A DNA stretch of 64,000 nt, from positions 1-64,000 of the forward strand of contig NZ_JOII01000031.1 of NCBI RefSeq assembly GCF_000719955.1. Reading direction: 5' to 3'. Positions 31,669 through 42,655 of this stretch are shown here, one piece after another. Source of the DNA: Streptomyces albidoflavus (GTDB lineage: Bacteria > Actinomycetota > Actinomycetes > Streptomycetales > Streptomycetaceae). The position numbers and the translations under genes were made by a program. Every line of letters starts with the position of its first letter. The first letter of the stretch is position 1. A model generated the notes under the pieces. That model saw only the letters and a list, made by a program, of their open reading frames with translations, made no database searches and was not told the origin of the DNA.

Positions 31669-32544
31669 TCAGGTGGTGGGTCTGAGGAGGGGGAGCAGGA
31701 TGTTCTCCTCGTATGTCAGGTGGGCCTCCAGGTCGGTGATGAGGCGGTCGATGTCCGGGAGGAGGTCGGCCGGGGTGGTGTCGGTGCGGTCGAGGGTGGT
31801 GCGGAGGGTGGTCAGCAGGGTGGCGACGGTCTCGTGTTCCTCGCGGAGGCGGTCGAGGGCCGGGGCCAGGTCGGGGTGCTGCTGGGCCATGGCGGGGAAC
31901 AGGCCCCGGTCCTCCATGGTGTGGTGGAAGTGGAGGCCGTCGCAGGCGGTGAGGCAGTTGACCTTGAGCTGGGCCGTGAGGGTTGGGCCGGATGCGGCGA
32001 ACTCGCTTCGTACGATGCCCAGTTCGCGTCGGAAGGCGTCGTGGACGGCGAGCAGCATGGCGGCCGGGTCGCCGTCGGCGGGCGGGCCGGCGTCGGTCCG
32101 GGTGAGGGCGACCACGGGGATGGTGCGGGTGGTCTTGCGCTGGTACTCGGCCCAGCCAGGGTCGGCCTCGGCGGCGCGGGCGTAGAGGCGGTCGCGTTCC
32201 TCGCCGGTGAGGATCTCGGCGCGGGCCTCGTAGGTGAAGGTGCCGTCCTCGACGGTGAGGACGGGGTGCGCGAGAAGGTTGTGGTACCAGGCGGGGTGGT
32301 GCGGGCCGCCGCCCGCCGAGGCGATGATCAGGAGGCGGTCCCCGTCGGGCAGGTAGCCGACCGGGTTGGTGTGCGGGCGGCCCGAGCGGGCGCCGGTGGT
32401 GGTGATGAGGAGCAGGCGGCCGCCCTCGAAGGGGCCGCCGACCTTGCCCTGGTTGGCGCGGAACTCCTCGATCACGCCCTGGTTGAAGGCGTGGACCGGG
32501 TGGGGTTCGGGCGTGGCGGGGCCGGTGGTCGTGGTGGTGGTCAA
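31669..32544 (-). CDS. fusion of DDN-type nitroreductase and hemerythrin-like domain
   Basis: A 291-residue two-domain protein. Residues about 15-145 are a F420-dependent DDN-family domain (RLLLITTTGARSGRPHTNPV, HHPAWYHNLLAHPVLTVEDG). Residues about 160-290 are a hemerythrin-like four-helix bundle carrying iron-ligand-type residues (HDAFRRELG, HFHHTMEDRGLFP, REEHETVATL, HLTYEENILLPLL). The two are usually separate genes. The fusion suggests coupling of redox or oxygen sensing with F420 chemistry. The TTG at 32544 was chosen because the protein's Thr-rich start follows it. Confidence in the domain calls is high, in the combined role low. Confidence 0.82.
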   Translation of the reverse strand: MTTTTTTGPATPEPHPVHAFNQGVIEEFRANQGKVGGPFEGGRLLLITTTGARSGRPHTNPVGYLPDGDRLLIIASAGGGPHHPAWYHNLLAHPVLTVEDGTFTYEARAEILTGEERDRLYARAAEADPGWAEYQRKTTRTIPVVALTRTDAGPPADGDPAAMLLAVHDAFRRELGIVRSEFAASGPTLTAQLKVNCLTACDGLHFHHTMEDRGLFPAMAQQHPDLAPALDRLREEHETVATLLTTLRTTLDRTDTTPADLLPDIDRLITDLEAHLTYEENILLPLLRPTT

Positions 32545-32761
32545 GAAGGGTGGGCCTTTCTCCTGGCTCAGCTGGCGCGCGGCGCGGGAGTGCGCGGCGG
32601 CGGGCGGGGTGGAGAAAGGTGAAGGGCGGGGCTCGTCCCCGCCTCCGCGTCAAGCGGAGGCCGGGTGCCCTACTCGTGAACGGCGCGAGGCCGACCCGGC
32701 AGTCATGGGGTCAAGCCTAGCCCAACGACCGCCCGGTGCAACCGAGTTGTGCCGGAATGGG

Positions 32762-33451
32762 CTATTCCGGCAGGTCGCGGTACGGGCCTCCGACGCCCCA
32801 CGCCTGGTGCAGCCCGTCCGCGAAGGCCGCGGCGATGCGGTGTTCGCCGGAGGGGCCGGGGTGGGTGCCGTCGTAGGTGTCGGCGTCCAGGGTGTAGCCC
32901 GGCGGGTGGGAGGCGAGCAGGAGCGGGGAGCCGGGGCGGTCGAGGTCGGCGACGGCCTTGGCGAGGAGGGTGTTGAAGCGCGCGCAGTCGTCGGCGAAGA
33001 AGGGGTCGGTGCGGGCGCGGACGTTGGGGATGACCGGCAGGATCACGGCGCGCACGTCCGGTTTGGCGGCGCGGGCGCGGGTCAGGAAGGTGCGGGCGTG
33101 CTCGGCGGTCTCCTCGGCGTGCGCGTAGAAACCGAGGTCTATCAGGCCGAGGGAGATGAGCAGCACGTCGGCGCGGGTGGTGGCGACGACCGGCTGGATC
33201 AGCGGGGCCATGTGCCGCCACCCCTCGCCCCACCCGGCGAGGTGGCGGCGGGCGGCGCGCGGGAACTCCGGGTCGGCGTACGCCTGCGAGGCGTCGGCCT
33301 CGTCGCCCGCGTACAGGCCGGTGCGGGGGCCGGTGATGGTGTACGCGCCGGGGCCCAGGGTCCTCTCCAGGTGCTGCCACATGCGGTGGCGCCAGGTGAA
33401 GTCCCCGGCCCGGCCGACCGTCATGGAGTCGCCGACGAAGAGGAAGCGCAT
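32762..33451 (-). CDS. SGNH/GDSL-type hydrolase
   Basis: A 229-residue esterase/lipase-like protein of the SGNH fold. The nucleophile block is LFVGDSMTVG at the N-terminus, and the Asp-His block is DGTHPGPSGEHRIAAAF near the C-terminus. The third block reads SLGLIDLGF, so the usual GxND asparagine is not obvious. There is no signal peptide, so it is probably cytoplasmic. Starts at 33451, 33460 and 33463 are all possible after a GGGGG at 33464-33468. The first coincides with the conserved core. Confidence 0.78.
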   Translation of the reverse strand: MRFLFVGDSMTVGRAGDFTWRHRMWQHLERTLGPGAYTITGPRTGLYAGDEADASQAYADPEFPRAARRHLAGWGEGWRHMAPLIQPVVATTRADVLLISLGLIDLGFYAHAEETAEHARTFLTRARAAKPDVRAVILPVIPNVRARTDPFFADDCARFNTLLAKAVADLDRPGSPLLLASHPPGYTLDADTYDGTHPGPSGEHRIAAAFADGLHQAWGVGGPYRDLPE

Positions 33452-33555
33452 GGGCAGCATCATCCCCCAGCGGGCCGGGGCCTGGGACGTGAGCCCGGCC
33501 ACGGCGGGACCGGCCCGGGGACACCGGAGGGCCGCGCACGTAGCAGACTGGGGAC

Positions 33556-34602
33556 ATGAGCCGCCGTACCCGCACTGCCCGCCGCCGGCCGGTGGCCGCC
33601 GCCGTCCTCGCCGCCGGGGCGGTGCTGCTCCCGGCCGTGCCCGCCTCGGCGGCGTCGGGGGCCGACCAGGACTTCGTCATCGAGGACCCGCGGATCACCG
33701 AGTCCAGCGGCCTGGCGGCCAGCAAGCGTCACCCGGGCGTGTACTGGACGCACAACGACAGCGACGACGGCGCCTTCCTCTACGCCGTCGACTCGCGCAC
33801 CGGGAAGACCGTGGCGACGGTGACGATGACCGGCGTCGGCGAGCCGCGCGACGTCGAGGCGATCTCGCTCGGCCCCGACGGCAACCTCTACGTCGGCGAC
33901 ATCGGCGACAACCTCGGCGGCACCTGGGACCACGTCTGGATCTACCGGCTGCCCGAGCCAGCCGAACTGCGGGACCAGACGGTGGCCGCCACCCAGTTCA
34001 CCGTCCAGTACGAGGACGGGCCGCGCGACGCCGAGGCGCTGATGGTCCACCCGAAGACCGGGCGGGTCTACCTCGCCTCCAAGAAGCAGAGCGGCGGCCG
34101 CCTCTACGCGGGCCCCGAGAAGCTCTCCGCCCAGGGCGTCAACGTCTTCCGCCCGACCGGCGCCGACGTCGACTGGGTGACCGACGGCGCCTTCTCCCCG
34201 GACGGCTCCGAGCTGGTCCTCCGCTCCTACCTGGGCGCCAAGGCGTACGACTGGAAGGGCGACGGCAGCCTCGGCGAGCCGCGCCGGCTCTCGGCGCCGC
34301 TGCTCGGCCAGTCCGAGTCGGTGACGTACACCGCCGACGGGACGGGGCTCATGTACGGGGCCGAGGGGACGCGGAGCCGGGTCGTCCGGGTCGATGTGGA
34401 GAAGCGGGACGGGGAGGGGGACGGCGGGAAGGAGCCGGAGGGGACGAAGTCCCCCGGAGCCGGGGATGCGGACGGGGCCGGGGGCGGTGGTGAGGCGGAC
34501 GGTGGCGACGGGAAGCCGACCGGTACGGCCGGCCTGGTCGTGGTCGGCGCTGTGGTGCTGGTGTGGCTCGGGCTGCGCAAGGGGCGGCGCGGGGCGAAGT
34601 AG
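33556..34602 (+). CDS. secreted beta-propeller-like protein with C-terminal membrane anchor
   Basis: A 348-residue exported protein: signal peptide with a basic start (SRRTRTARRRP), hydrophobic AAAVLAAGAVLLPAVPASA, then a propeller-like domain of repeated strands (HNDSDDGAFLYAVDSRTGKT, GPDGNLYVGDIGDNLGGTWD, HPKTGRVYLASKKQSGGRLY). After a Gly/Glu/Asp-rich linker (about 285-320), a final helix (GLVVVGAVVLVWLGL) and a basic tail form a membrane stop. It should face the exterior. The function is unknown. Confidence 0.82.
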   Translation: MSRRTRTARRRPVAAAVLAAGAVLLPAVPASAASGADQDFVIEDPRITESSGLAASKRHPGVYWTHNDSDDGAFLYAVDSRTGKTVATVTMTGVGEPRDVEAISLGPDGNLYVGDIGDNLGGTWDHVWIYRLPEPAELRDQTVAATQFTVQYEDGPRDAEALMVHPKTGRVYLASKKQSGGRLYAGPEKLSAQGVNVFRPTGADVDWVTDGAFSPDGSELVLRSYLGAKAYDWKGDGSLGEPRRLSAPLLGQSESVTYTADGTGLMYGAEGTRSRVVRVDVEKRDGEGDGGKEPEGTKSPGAGDADGAGGGGEADGGDGKPTGTAGLVVVGAVVLVWLGLRKGRRGAK

Positions 34603-34614
34603 CCGCGCAGCCGG

Positions 34615-35415
34615 TCACTTCCCGGCGCGGCGGGCGTCCACCAGGGCCTCGAAGCCGGCGACGAGGCGTTCCAGGCCGAAGGCGAAGTGGTCGAAGCCGG
34701 GGCCGAAGGTGTCCTCGGAGAGGGAGGCCATCAGGGGGTAGGCGCCGCTGTTCATCGCGGCGGCGAGGTAGGGGAGCTGGGCGCCCCAGAACTCCTCCTC
34801 GGTGAGGCCCGAGGCGCGGGCCGCCTCCGCCTCGTTGACGTGCATGCGGGCCAGGCCCTCGACGTAGCTGTTGACGGTGATCAGCACCGCCATGGTCTCG
34901 GGGTCGCTCAGGCCCATGGTGCGCAGCGGGCGCAAGGCCAGTTCGAGGCCGCGGACGGCGTTGGGGCCCAGTGCGGTGCGGGCCTGGTTGAGCTGGAGCA
35001 GCCAGGGGTGGGTGCGCAGCTGGTGCAGGTAGGCGTGGGCCAGGATGCCCACGGCGGCGCGCCAGTCGTCGTCGGGGGCGGCGGGGGAGGCGTCGTTGGC
35101 CTCGCCCTGGACGCGGTCGACCATCAGGTCGAGCAGCTCGGGCTTGCCGGGGACGTAGCGGTAGAGGGACATCGTGCCGGTGCCGAGATCGGTGGCGAGG
35201 CGGCGCATGGAGAGGGCGTCGAGCCCCTCGGTGTCGGCGAGGGTGACGGCGGCGGTGACGATCCGCTCCAGGGTGAGGGCGGGCTTCGGGCCGCGCGCCG
35301 GGCGCTCCTGGGTGTGCCAGAGCAGCTCCATGCTGCGCTGGGTGCCGGCCGCCTTCGCGGGCGTCCCGCCGGGGGTCTCGCTGCCGTTGCCGCTGCCGTT
35401 CTCGCTGGTCGCCAT
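34615..35415 (-). CDS. TetR-family repressor of the adjacent ABC exporter
   Basis: A 266-residue TetR regulator with a typical N-terminal HTH (IVTAAVTLADTEGLDALSMR, then LGTGTMSLYRYVPGKPELLD) and a TetR_C_11-like ligand-binding domain. It is divergent from the ABC drug exporter genes, and a large inverted repeat lies between the two start codons, so it most likely represses both itself and the exporter until an inducer binds. The ATG at 35415 was chosen because the conserved N-terminus lies just after a short Gly/Ser-rich leader. Confidence 0.88.
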   Translation of the reverse strand: MATSENGSGNGSETPGGTPAKAAGTQRSMELLWHTQERPARGPKPALTLERIVTAAVTLADTEGLDALSMRRLATDLGTGTMSLYRYVPGKPELLDLMVDRVQGEANDASPAAPDDDWRAAVGILAHAYLHQLRTHPWLLQLNQARTALGPNAVRGLELALRPLRTMGLSDPETMAVLITVNSYVEGLARMHVNEAEAARASGLTEEEFWGAQLPYLAAAMNSGAYPLMASLSEDTFGPGFDHFAFGLERLVAGFEALVDARRAGK

Positions 35416-35443
35416 GGGTTCAGGATAGGCCCGTCCCGCAATT

Positions 35444-35483
35444 CTGGGTACACCGTACGCGCAATCGGGTACGGTGTACCCAG
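35444..35483. promoter_or_regulatory. TetR operator, 15-bp inverted repeat
   Basis: CTGGGTACACCGTAC (35444-35458) and GTACGGTGTACCCAG (35469-35483) are exact inverted repeats with a 10-nt centre. Each half contains a TACGGT -10-like hexamer, so repressor binding would cover both divergent promoters. Confidence 0.88.
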
Positions 35484-35537
35484 TGGGTGCGGCCGTGTGG
35501 CTCCCCGCTGTTCGTCCTGCCTGCCCGAGGAGACTCC

Positions 35538-36625
<1,088 letters not shown>

Positions 36626-36629
<4 letters not shown>

Positions 36630-37510
36630 CGACCACCGCGACCCCGGCGGCCCCCGCCACCCCGGCCGACCGCCCCGCCCCCGTCGACCTGACCGTCACC
36701 GACGACCGCCACAGCCGCCTCTACTGGGCCGCCGCCGACACCTGGAACGTCGTCCGCCGCTCCCTCACCCACTTCACCCGCCGCCCCAGCTTCATCCTGT
36801 GGCAGCTCGGCTTCCCGATCGTCTCCGTCCTCCTCTACGGCTACGTCTTCGGCGGCGCCATGAAGCCGCCGGGCGGCGGCGGCTCGGCCGACTACCGGGA
36901 CTTCCTGATGCCCGGCATGTTCGTCATGACGATGGCGATGGGCTTCATGAACACCGCCACCGGCGTCGTCACCGACACCACCAAGGGCGTCGTCGACCGC
37001 TTCCGCTCGATGCCGATGGCGCCCTCCGCCTTCGTCAACGGGCGCGGCGTCACCGACGTCATCATCGCCGCGGCCGAACTGACCATCCTCCTGCTCACCG
37101 CCCTGGCGATGGGCTGGCGCTCCGACGGCGGCCTCCTCGCCTTCCTCGGCGCCGTCGGGCTGCTGCTGTGGCTGCGGTTCGCGCTGATCTGGATCGGCGT
37201 CTGGCTCGGCCTGCTCATGCCGAGCCCGGAGGCGGCCGGCGGGCTCTACGGCGTGGCCTTCCCGCTCACGATGGTCTCCAGCGTCTTCGTGGCGCCCTCG
37301 ACCATGCCTGACTGGCTCGGCGCCGTCGCCGCCTGGAACCCGATCTCGTCCACCGCGAGCGCCACCCGGGAACTCTTCGGCAACCCGGTCGGCGCGGACG
37401 CCACCTGGATCAGCCAGAACGCCCAACTGATGGCCTTCGTCTGGCCGCTGGTCATCACGGCGGTCTTCCTGCCGCTGGCGGTGCGGCGGTTCCAGCGGCT
37501 CAGCCGCTGA
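36626..37510 (+). CDS. ABC-2 type permease (DrrB-like)
   Basis: A 294-residue integral membrane partner with about six helices. It begins with a polar Pro-rich N-terminus, then [20 protein letters not shown] and the central [20 protein letters not shown], followed by the conserved loop [20 protein letters not shown]. The C-terminal half has the typical [20 protein letters not shown] motif. The ATG overlaps the ATPase stop codon (ATGA), so the two are made in step and form the exporter. Confidence 0.92.
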
Positions 37511-37613
37511 GCGGAAAGTGTGTGCGGCGGGGCGGCCGGCTGCCTAGAGTAAGGGTCAGTCCGCTTCAGCGATCCCTACCGGGCCGGCCGGTCCGCCCCA
37601 CCCGAGGAGAGCC

Positions 37614-38582
37614 GTGACCCCCTCGCTTCCCATCACCCTGGACGACGTACGCGCCGCCGCCGACCGCATCAAGGGCGTCGTGCACCGCACCCCCGTGCTG
37701 CGCTCCCGGACCCTGGACGCGCTGGTCGGCGCCGAGGTCCACCTCAAGGCCGAGAACCTCCAGCGGATCGGCGCCTTCAAGATCCGGGGCGCCTACCACG
37801 CGGCCTCCCGCCTCGACCCCGAGGTGCGGGCCCGCGGCATCGCCGCCTACTCCTCGGGCAACCACGCCCAGGCCGTGGCGCTCGCCGCCCGTGAACTGGG
37901 CACCACCGCCGTCATCCTGATGCCCGAGGACGCCCCCGCCTCCAAGCGGGCGGCGACCGAGGGGTACGGAGCCGAGGTCGTCACCTACGATCGGTACACC
38001 GGCGACCGCGAGGCGATCGGCGCCGCCCTGGCCGCCGAACGGGGGCTGCCGGTGATCCCGCCGTACGACCACCCGGACGTGATGGCCGGGCAGGGGACGG
38101 CGGCGCTGGAGCTGGTCGAGGAGGTCGGGGAGCTGGGCGCGCTGGTGATGCCGGTGGGCGGCGGCGGGCTGATGGCCGGTTCGGCCACGGCGGCGAAGGG
38201 GCTGTACCCGGCGACCCGGATCGTCGGCGTCGAGCCCGAGGCGGGCGACGACACCCGCCGTTCGCTGGCGGCCGGCGAGCGCGTCACCGTGCCCGTCCCG
38301 CGCACCATCGCCGACGGCCAGGCCCTCACCACCCCCGGCGCCCTCACCTTCGAGGTCAACCGCCTCCTCGCCGACGCCGTCGAGACCGTCACCGACGACG
38401 AGATCCGCACCGCCATGGTCTTCGCCTTCGAACGCCTGAAGACGGTCCTGGAGCCCAGTGGCGCCACGGGGCTCGCCGCCCTCCTGGCCGGCCGCCTCGG
38501 CCCGCTGCCGCCCCGGGTCGGGGTGATCCTCTCCGGGGGGAACGTGTCGGTGGAGCGGTTCGCGGAGCTGTGCGCCCGCTGA
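37614..38582 (+). CDS. threonine/serine dehydratase (PLP fold-type II)
   Basis: A 322-residue PLP enzyme that deaminates threonine or serine to an oxoacid. The Schiff-base lysine is K56 in RIGAFKIRGAYHAA, the substrate loop is YSSGNHAQAVALAA, and the phosphate cradle is PVGGGGLMAGSA. It lacks the C-terminal regulatory ACT domain of biosynthetic IlvA, so it resembles catabolic threonine dehydratase or serine racemase-like enzymes. Exact substrate is not resolvable. The GTG at 37614 follows GAGGAG. It appears monocistronic. Confidence 0.88.
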   Translation: MTPSLPITLDDVRAAADRIKGVVHRTPVLRSRTLDALVGAEVHLKAENLQRIGAFKIRGAYHAASRLDPEVRARGIAAYSSGNHAQAVALAARELGTTAVILMPEDAPASKRAATEGYGAEVVTYDRYTGDREAIGAALAAERGLPVIPPYDHPDVMAGQGTAALELVEEVGELGALVMPVGGGGLMAGSATAAKGLYPATRIVGVEPEAGDDTRRSLAAGERVTVPVPRTIADGQALTTPGALTFEVNRLLADAVETVTDDEIRTAMVFAFERLKTVLEPSGATGLAALLAGRLGPLPPRVGVILSGGNVSVERFAELCAR

Positions 38583-38596
38583 GGCCGCCCGTACAC

Positions 38597-38637
38597 GCCT
38601 GAGGCCCGCGCCGGTTCGTACGGCGCGGGCCTCAGGC
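38597..38637. terminator. strong bidirectional terminator
   Basis: GCCTGAGGCCCGCGCC (38597-38612) pairs perfectly with GGCGCGGGCCTCAGGC (38622-38637) around a 9-nt loop, between two convergent genes. Confidence 0.9.
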
Positions 38638-38667
38638 GCGGTCGGGGGCGGGGGTCCGCCCCCGGTC

Positions 38668-39909
<1,242 letters not shown>

Positions 39910-41211
39910 TCAGCCGTGGAGGCGGACCGGGAGGTCGAAGAGGTCGTTCTGGGTGAGGATCGGCTTGTTGCGCAGCTCGGAGTCGTCGACCGCGAGGGTC
40001 AGCTCGGGGAAGCGGGCGTAGAGCGCCGGGAGGGCGACCTCGGCCTCGACGCGGGAGAGGGAGGCGCCGGGGCAGACGTGCGGGCCGTGGCCGAAGGCGA
40101 TGTGGCGGATCGGGTCGCGGGTGGCGTCGAACGCGCCGGCGGTCGGGCCGTGCTGGTTCTCGTCGCGGCCGATGGCGGAGAACGAGACGATCAGGCCCTC
40201 GCCCTTGGGCAGGATCTGGTCGCCGACCTCGATGTCCTCGGTGGGGAAGCGGATCAGCAGGTGCGAGGTCGGGGTGTTGTACCGCAGGGTCTCCTCGATC
40301 ACCTGGGACCAGGGGATCTCGCCGGCCAGCACGCGGGCGCGCTGCTCGGGGTGGGCGGAGAGGGCGCGGACGGCGTTGACGATGAGGCTGATCGTCGTCT
40401 CGTGGCCGGCGGTGACGATGATCTTCAGCGTGTTGACGATCTCCTCGTTGGTGAGGGTGTCGCCGTCGGCCGCCGCCTCCAGCAGGCCGCTGGTCAGGTC
40501 GTCGCCCGGCTCGTCCCGTTTCGACTGGACGAACGCCTGGAAGATGTCGTCCAGTTCGGCCATCATCGGCGGCACCTGCTCGCGCGGGACGACCGTCGAG
40601 AAGAAGATGTCGAAGAGTTCCTTGAGCCGTGGGATGTGGTGCGAGGGCATCCCGAACAGCTCGGTGATGACCGTCATCGGCACCGGGTGGGCGTAGTGGG
40701 CCTTGAGGTCGACCACGCCGTTCTCGTCGGCGGCCTGCTCCATGGTGTCGAGCATCCGTGCGCAGAGGGCCTCGATGCCCGGGCGGAGCTTCTGCACCCG
40801 GCGCACGGTGAGCGCCTGGGCGACGAAGTTGCGCAGCCGCCGGTGCTCGGGGCCGTCGGCGGTGAGCATGGAGCGGCCCGGGTTGGCGAGGCCCATCAGC
40901 GGCCAGTCGGCCGGGATCTCGCCGTTGTTCCAGGCGTTCCAGTGGTTGATGTCCTTGACCAGCCGGCTGTCGGTGAGCAGCTTGCGGGCCTCGGCGTGGT
41001 GGGTGACGGAGTAGACCGGCACGTCCCCGATCAGCATGACCTTGGCCAGCGGCCCCGCCGCCCGCAGCCGGGCGCTCTCCCCGTCCAGGTCGCGGACGAG
41101 CGGGTCGAGCGCGATGTACGCCTCGGGGTCGACGCCGCCGTGGGCGTGGGCCGGGCAGCCCGGAGGCGGTGTGGCGGGCGTCTGGGTGGCGGACGTCTCG
41201 GACAGGGACAT
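39910..41211 (-). CDS. cytochrome P450, CYP154-like, of the conservon
   Basis: A 433-residue P450. The I-helix is IVTAGHETTISLIV, ExxR is IEETLRYN, and the heme loop is FGHGPHVCPGASLSRVE, so all hallmarks are intact. Its position as the last gene of a conservon, after an ExxR-lacking partner, matches the CYP154/CYP157 pairs of Streptomyces conservons, and the sequence style fits CYP154. The ATG at 41211 follows GGAGGCACC. The 98-bp gap to the upstream P450 has a GC-rich hairpin-like stretch. The substrate is unknown. Confidence 0.88.
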   Translation of the reverse strand: MSLSETSATQTPATPPPGCPAHAHGGVDPEAYIALDPLVRDLDGESARLRAAGPLAKVMLIGDVPVYSVTHHAEARKLLTDSRLVKDINHWNAWNNGEIPADWPLMGLANPGRSMLTADGPEHRRLRNFVAQALTVRRVQKLRPGIEALCARMLDTMEQAADENGVVDLKAHYAHPVPMTVITELFGMPSHHIPRLKELFDIFFSTVVPREQVPPMMAELDDIFQAFVQSKRDEPGDDLTSGLLEAAADGDTLTNEEIVNTLKIIVTAGHETTISLIVNAVRALSAHPEQRARVLAGEIPWSQVIEETLRYNTPTSHLLIRFPTEDIEVGDQILPKGEGLIVSFSAIGRDENQHGPTAGAFDATRDPIRHIAFGHGPHVCPGASLSRVEAEVALPALYARFPELTLAVDDSELRNKPILTQNDLFDLPVRLHG

Positions 41212-41308
41212 GCGGTGCCTCCAGGGGCGGGGGTCGGTCGGCGTCGCGGGGGGTGGAGTCTGGGGGAGGCCGGCCCCCACGGCGTCGTACGGCCCGGGGC
41301 CCGGCCTC

Positions 41309-42655
41309 TCAGCCGGCGGGCACCGGGGTGAAGCGCACCGGGAGCCGGGTGAGGCCGCGCAGCCACGGCGAGGGGCGGCGGGTCAGCTCCTCGGCGGCGA
41401 CGGCCAGGTCGATGTCGGGCAGCCGGTCGAGGATGACCTCGATGGCGGTGCGGGCGACGATCTCGGCGATCTCCCGGGCCGGGAACGGGCAGCGGTGCTC
41501 CCCGTGGCCGAAGGAGAAGAAGGCGTTGTTGCCGCCGGTCAGCGCGGACTGGTCGGTGCGGACCAGCGGGTCGTAGTTGGCCCCGGCGAAGCTGAGGATC
41601 AGCAGGTCGCCCTCGCGGATGCGGCGGCCGCCGATGTGGGTGTCGCGGGTGGCCCAGCGGCCGGCGATGTTCTGGCTCGGGGTGTCCTCCCAGAGAACCT
41701 CGTTCATCGCCTCCGCGATGGAGTGGCGGCCGCCGAAGAGGGAGGCGGCGAACCGGGTGTCGGTCAGCATCAGCCGCAGCGTGTTGCCGATCCAGTCGGC
41801 GGTCGGCTGGTGGCCGGCGACCACCATGACCAGGACGTCCTGGATGATCTCGGCGGCGCTGAACTCGTCGGTGATCACCGCGCGGTCCTCGCCGGGCAGG
41901 TGCCCGCCGAGCCGCAGCATCCGGCTGGTGACGTGGTCGCGGGGGTGGACGTGCAGGTCGGCGACCATCCGGCCGACGCACTCGCGGATGTGCTGCTGCC
42001 CGGCGAGGGCGCGCTCACCGCCGTTGATCATGTCGTTGATGGCGTGGGCCAGGCCCCGGCCCTCGCTCTCGGGCAGGCCGAAGAGCTGGAAGAGGACGAG
42101 GGCGGGCAGCATCATCGCGTAGTCGGCGATGACGTCGGCTTCGCCGCTGCCGCAGAAGTCGTCGATGAGGGAGTCGGCGAGCCGCTCGGTGGTGGCGCGC
42201 AGTTCGTGCGCCTCGACCGCCTCCAGGCCGCCCTCCATGACGGCGGCGCGGCGCCGGTGGCGCTCGCCGACGGTGTAGAGGATCGACTCCTGCTTGCCGA
42301 TCATCGGCAGCAGCGGCCAGTTCTCCGGCACCCGGTCCCACTGGTTCCACAGGTCGGAGTCGCGGCTGTAGAGGACCGGGTCGCTGGTGACCTGGTGCAG
42401 TTCGCGGTAGCCGATGACCAGCCAGGCGGGCAGCTTGCCGGGCAGCACGACCGGGGCGACGGGGCCGTGGTCGCGGCGCAGGTCGCGGTAGAGCCCGATC
42501 GGGTCGGACTGGAAGCGGTCGCCGCCCAGCAGCAGCGGCGCGGGCTCGGCGCCGCCGGCGCCGTGGGCGACGGGGCAGCCGCCGGTGGCGGGGGCGGCCG
42601 GGGCGGCGGCCTCGGGGGCGTCGGTGGTGGCCGACGGGGTGTCGGGCGGGGTCAC
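41309..42655 (-). CDS. cytochrome P450, CYP157-like, lacking ExxR
   Basis: A 448-residue P450-like protein. The heme loop is intact (FGHGEHRCPFPAREIAE, Cys389), but the K-helix position reads NEVLWEDTP: E319-V-L-W322 instead of ExxR. The I-helix AGHQPTADW also lacks the usual acid-alcohol pair. Loss of ExxR is a published hallmark of the CYP157 family, where Cys is the only invariant residue. Its start overlaps cvnD by GTGA, so it belongs to the conservon transcript. Whether it is a catalyst or a signalling partner is not known. Confidence 0.88.
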   Translation of the reverse strand: MTPPDTPSATTDAPEAAAPAAPATGGCPVAHGAGGAEPAPLLLGGDRFQSDPIGLYRDLRRDHGPVAPVVLPGKLPAWLVIGYRELHQVTSDPVLYSRDSDLWNQWDRVPENWPLLPMIGKQESILYTVGERHRRRAAVMEGGLEAVEAHELRATTERLADSLIDDFCGSGEADVIADYAMMLPALVLFQLFGLPESEGRGLAHAINDMINGGERALAGQQHIRECVGRMVADLHVHPRDHVTSRMLRLGGHLPGEDRAVITDEFSAAEIIQDVLVMVVAGHQPTADWIGNTLRLMLTDTRFAASLFGGRHSIAEAMNEVLWEDTPSQNIAGRWATRDTHIGGRRIREGDLLILSFAGANYDPLVRTDQSALTGGNNAFFSFGHGEHRCPFPAREIAEIVARTAIEVILDRLPDIDLAVAAEELTRRPSPWLRGLTRLPVRFTPVPAG

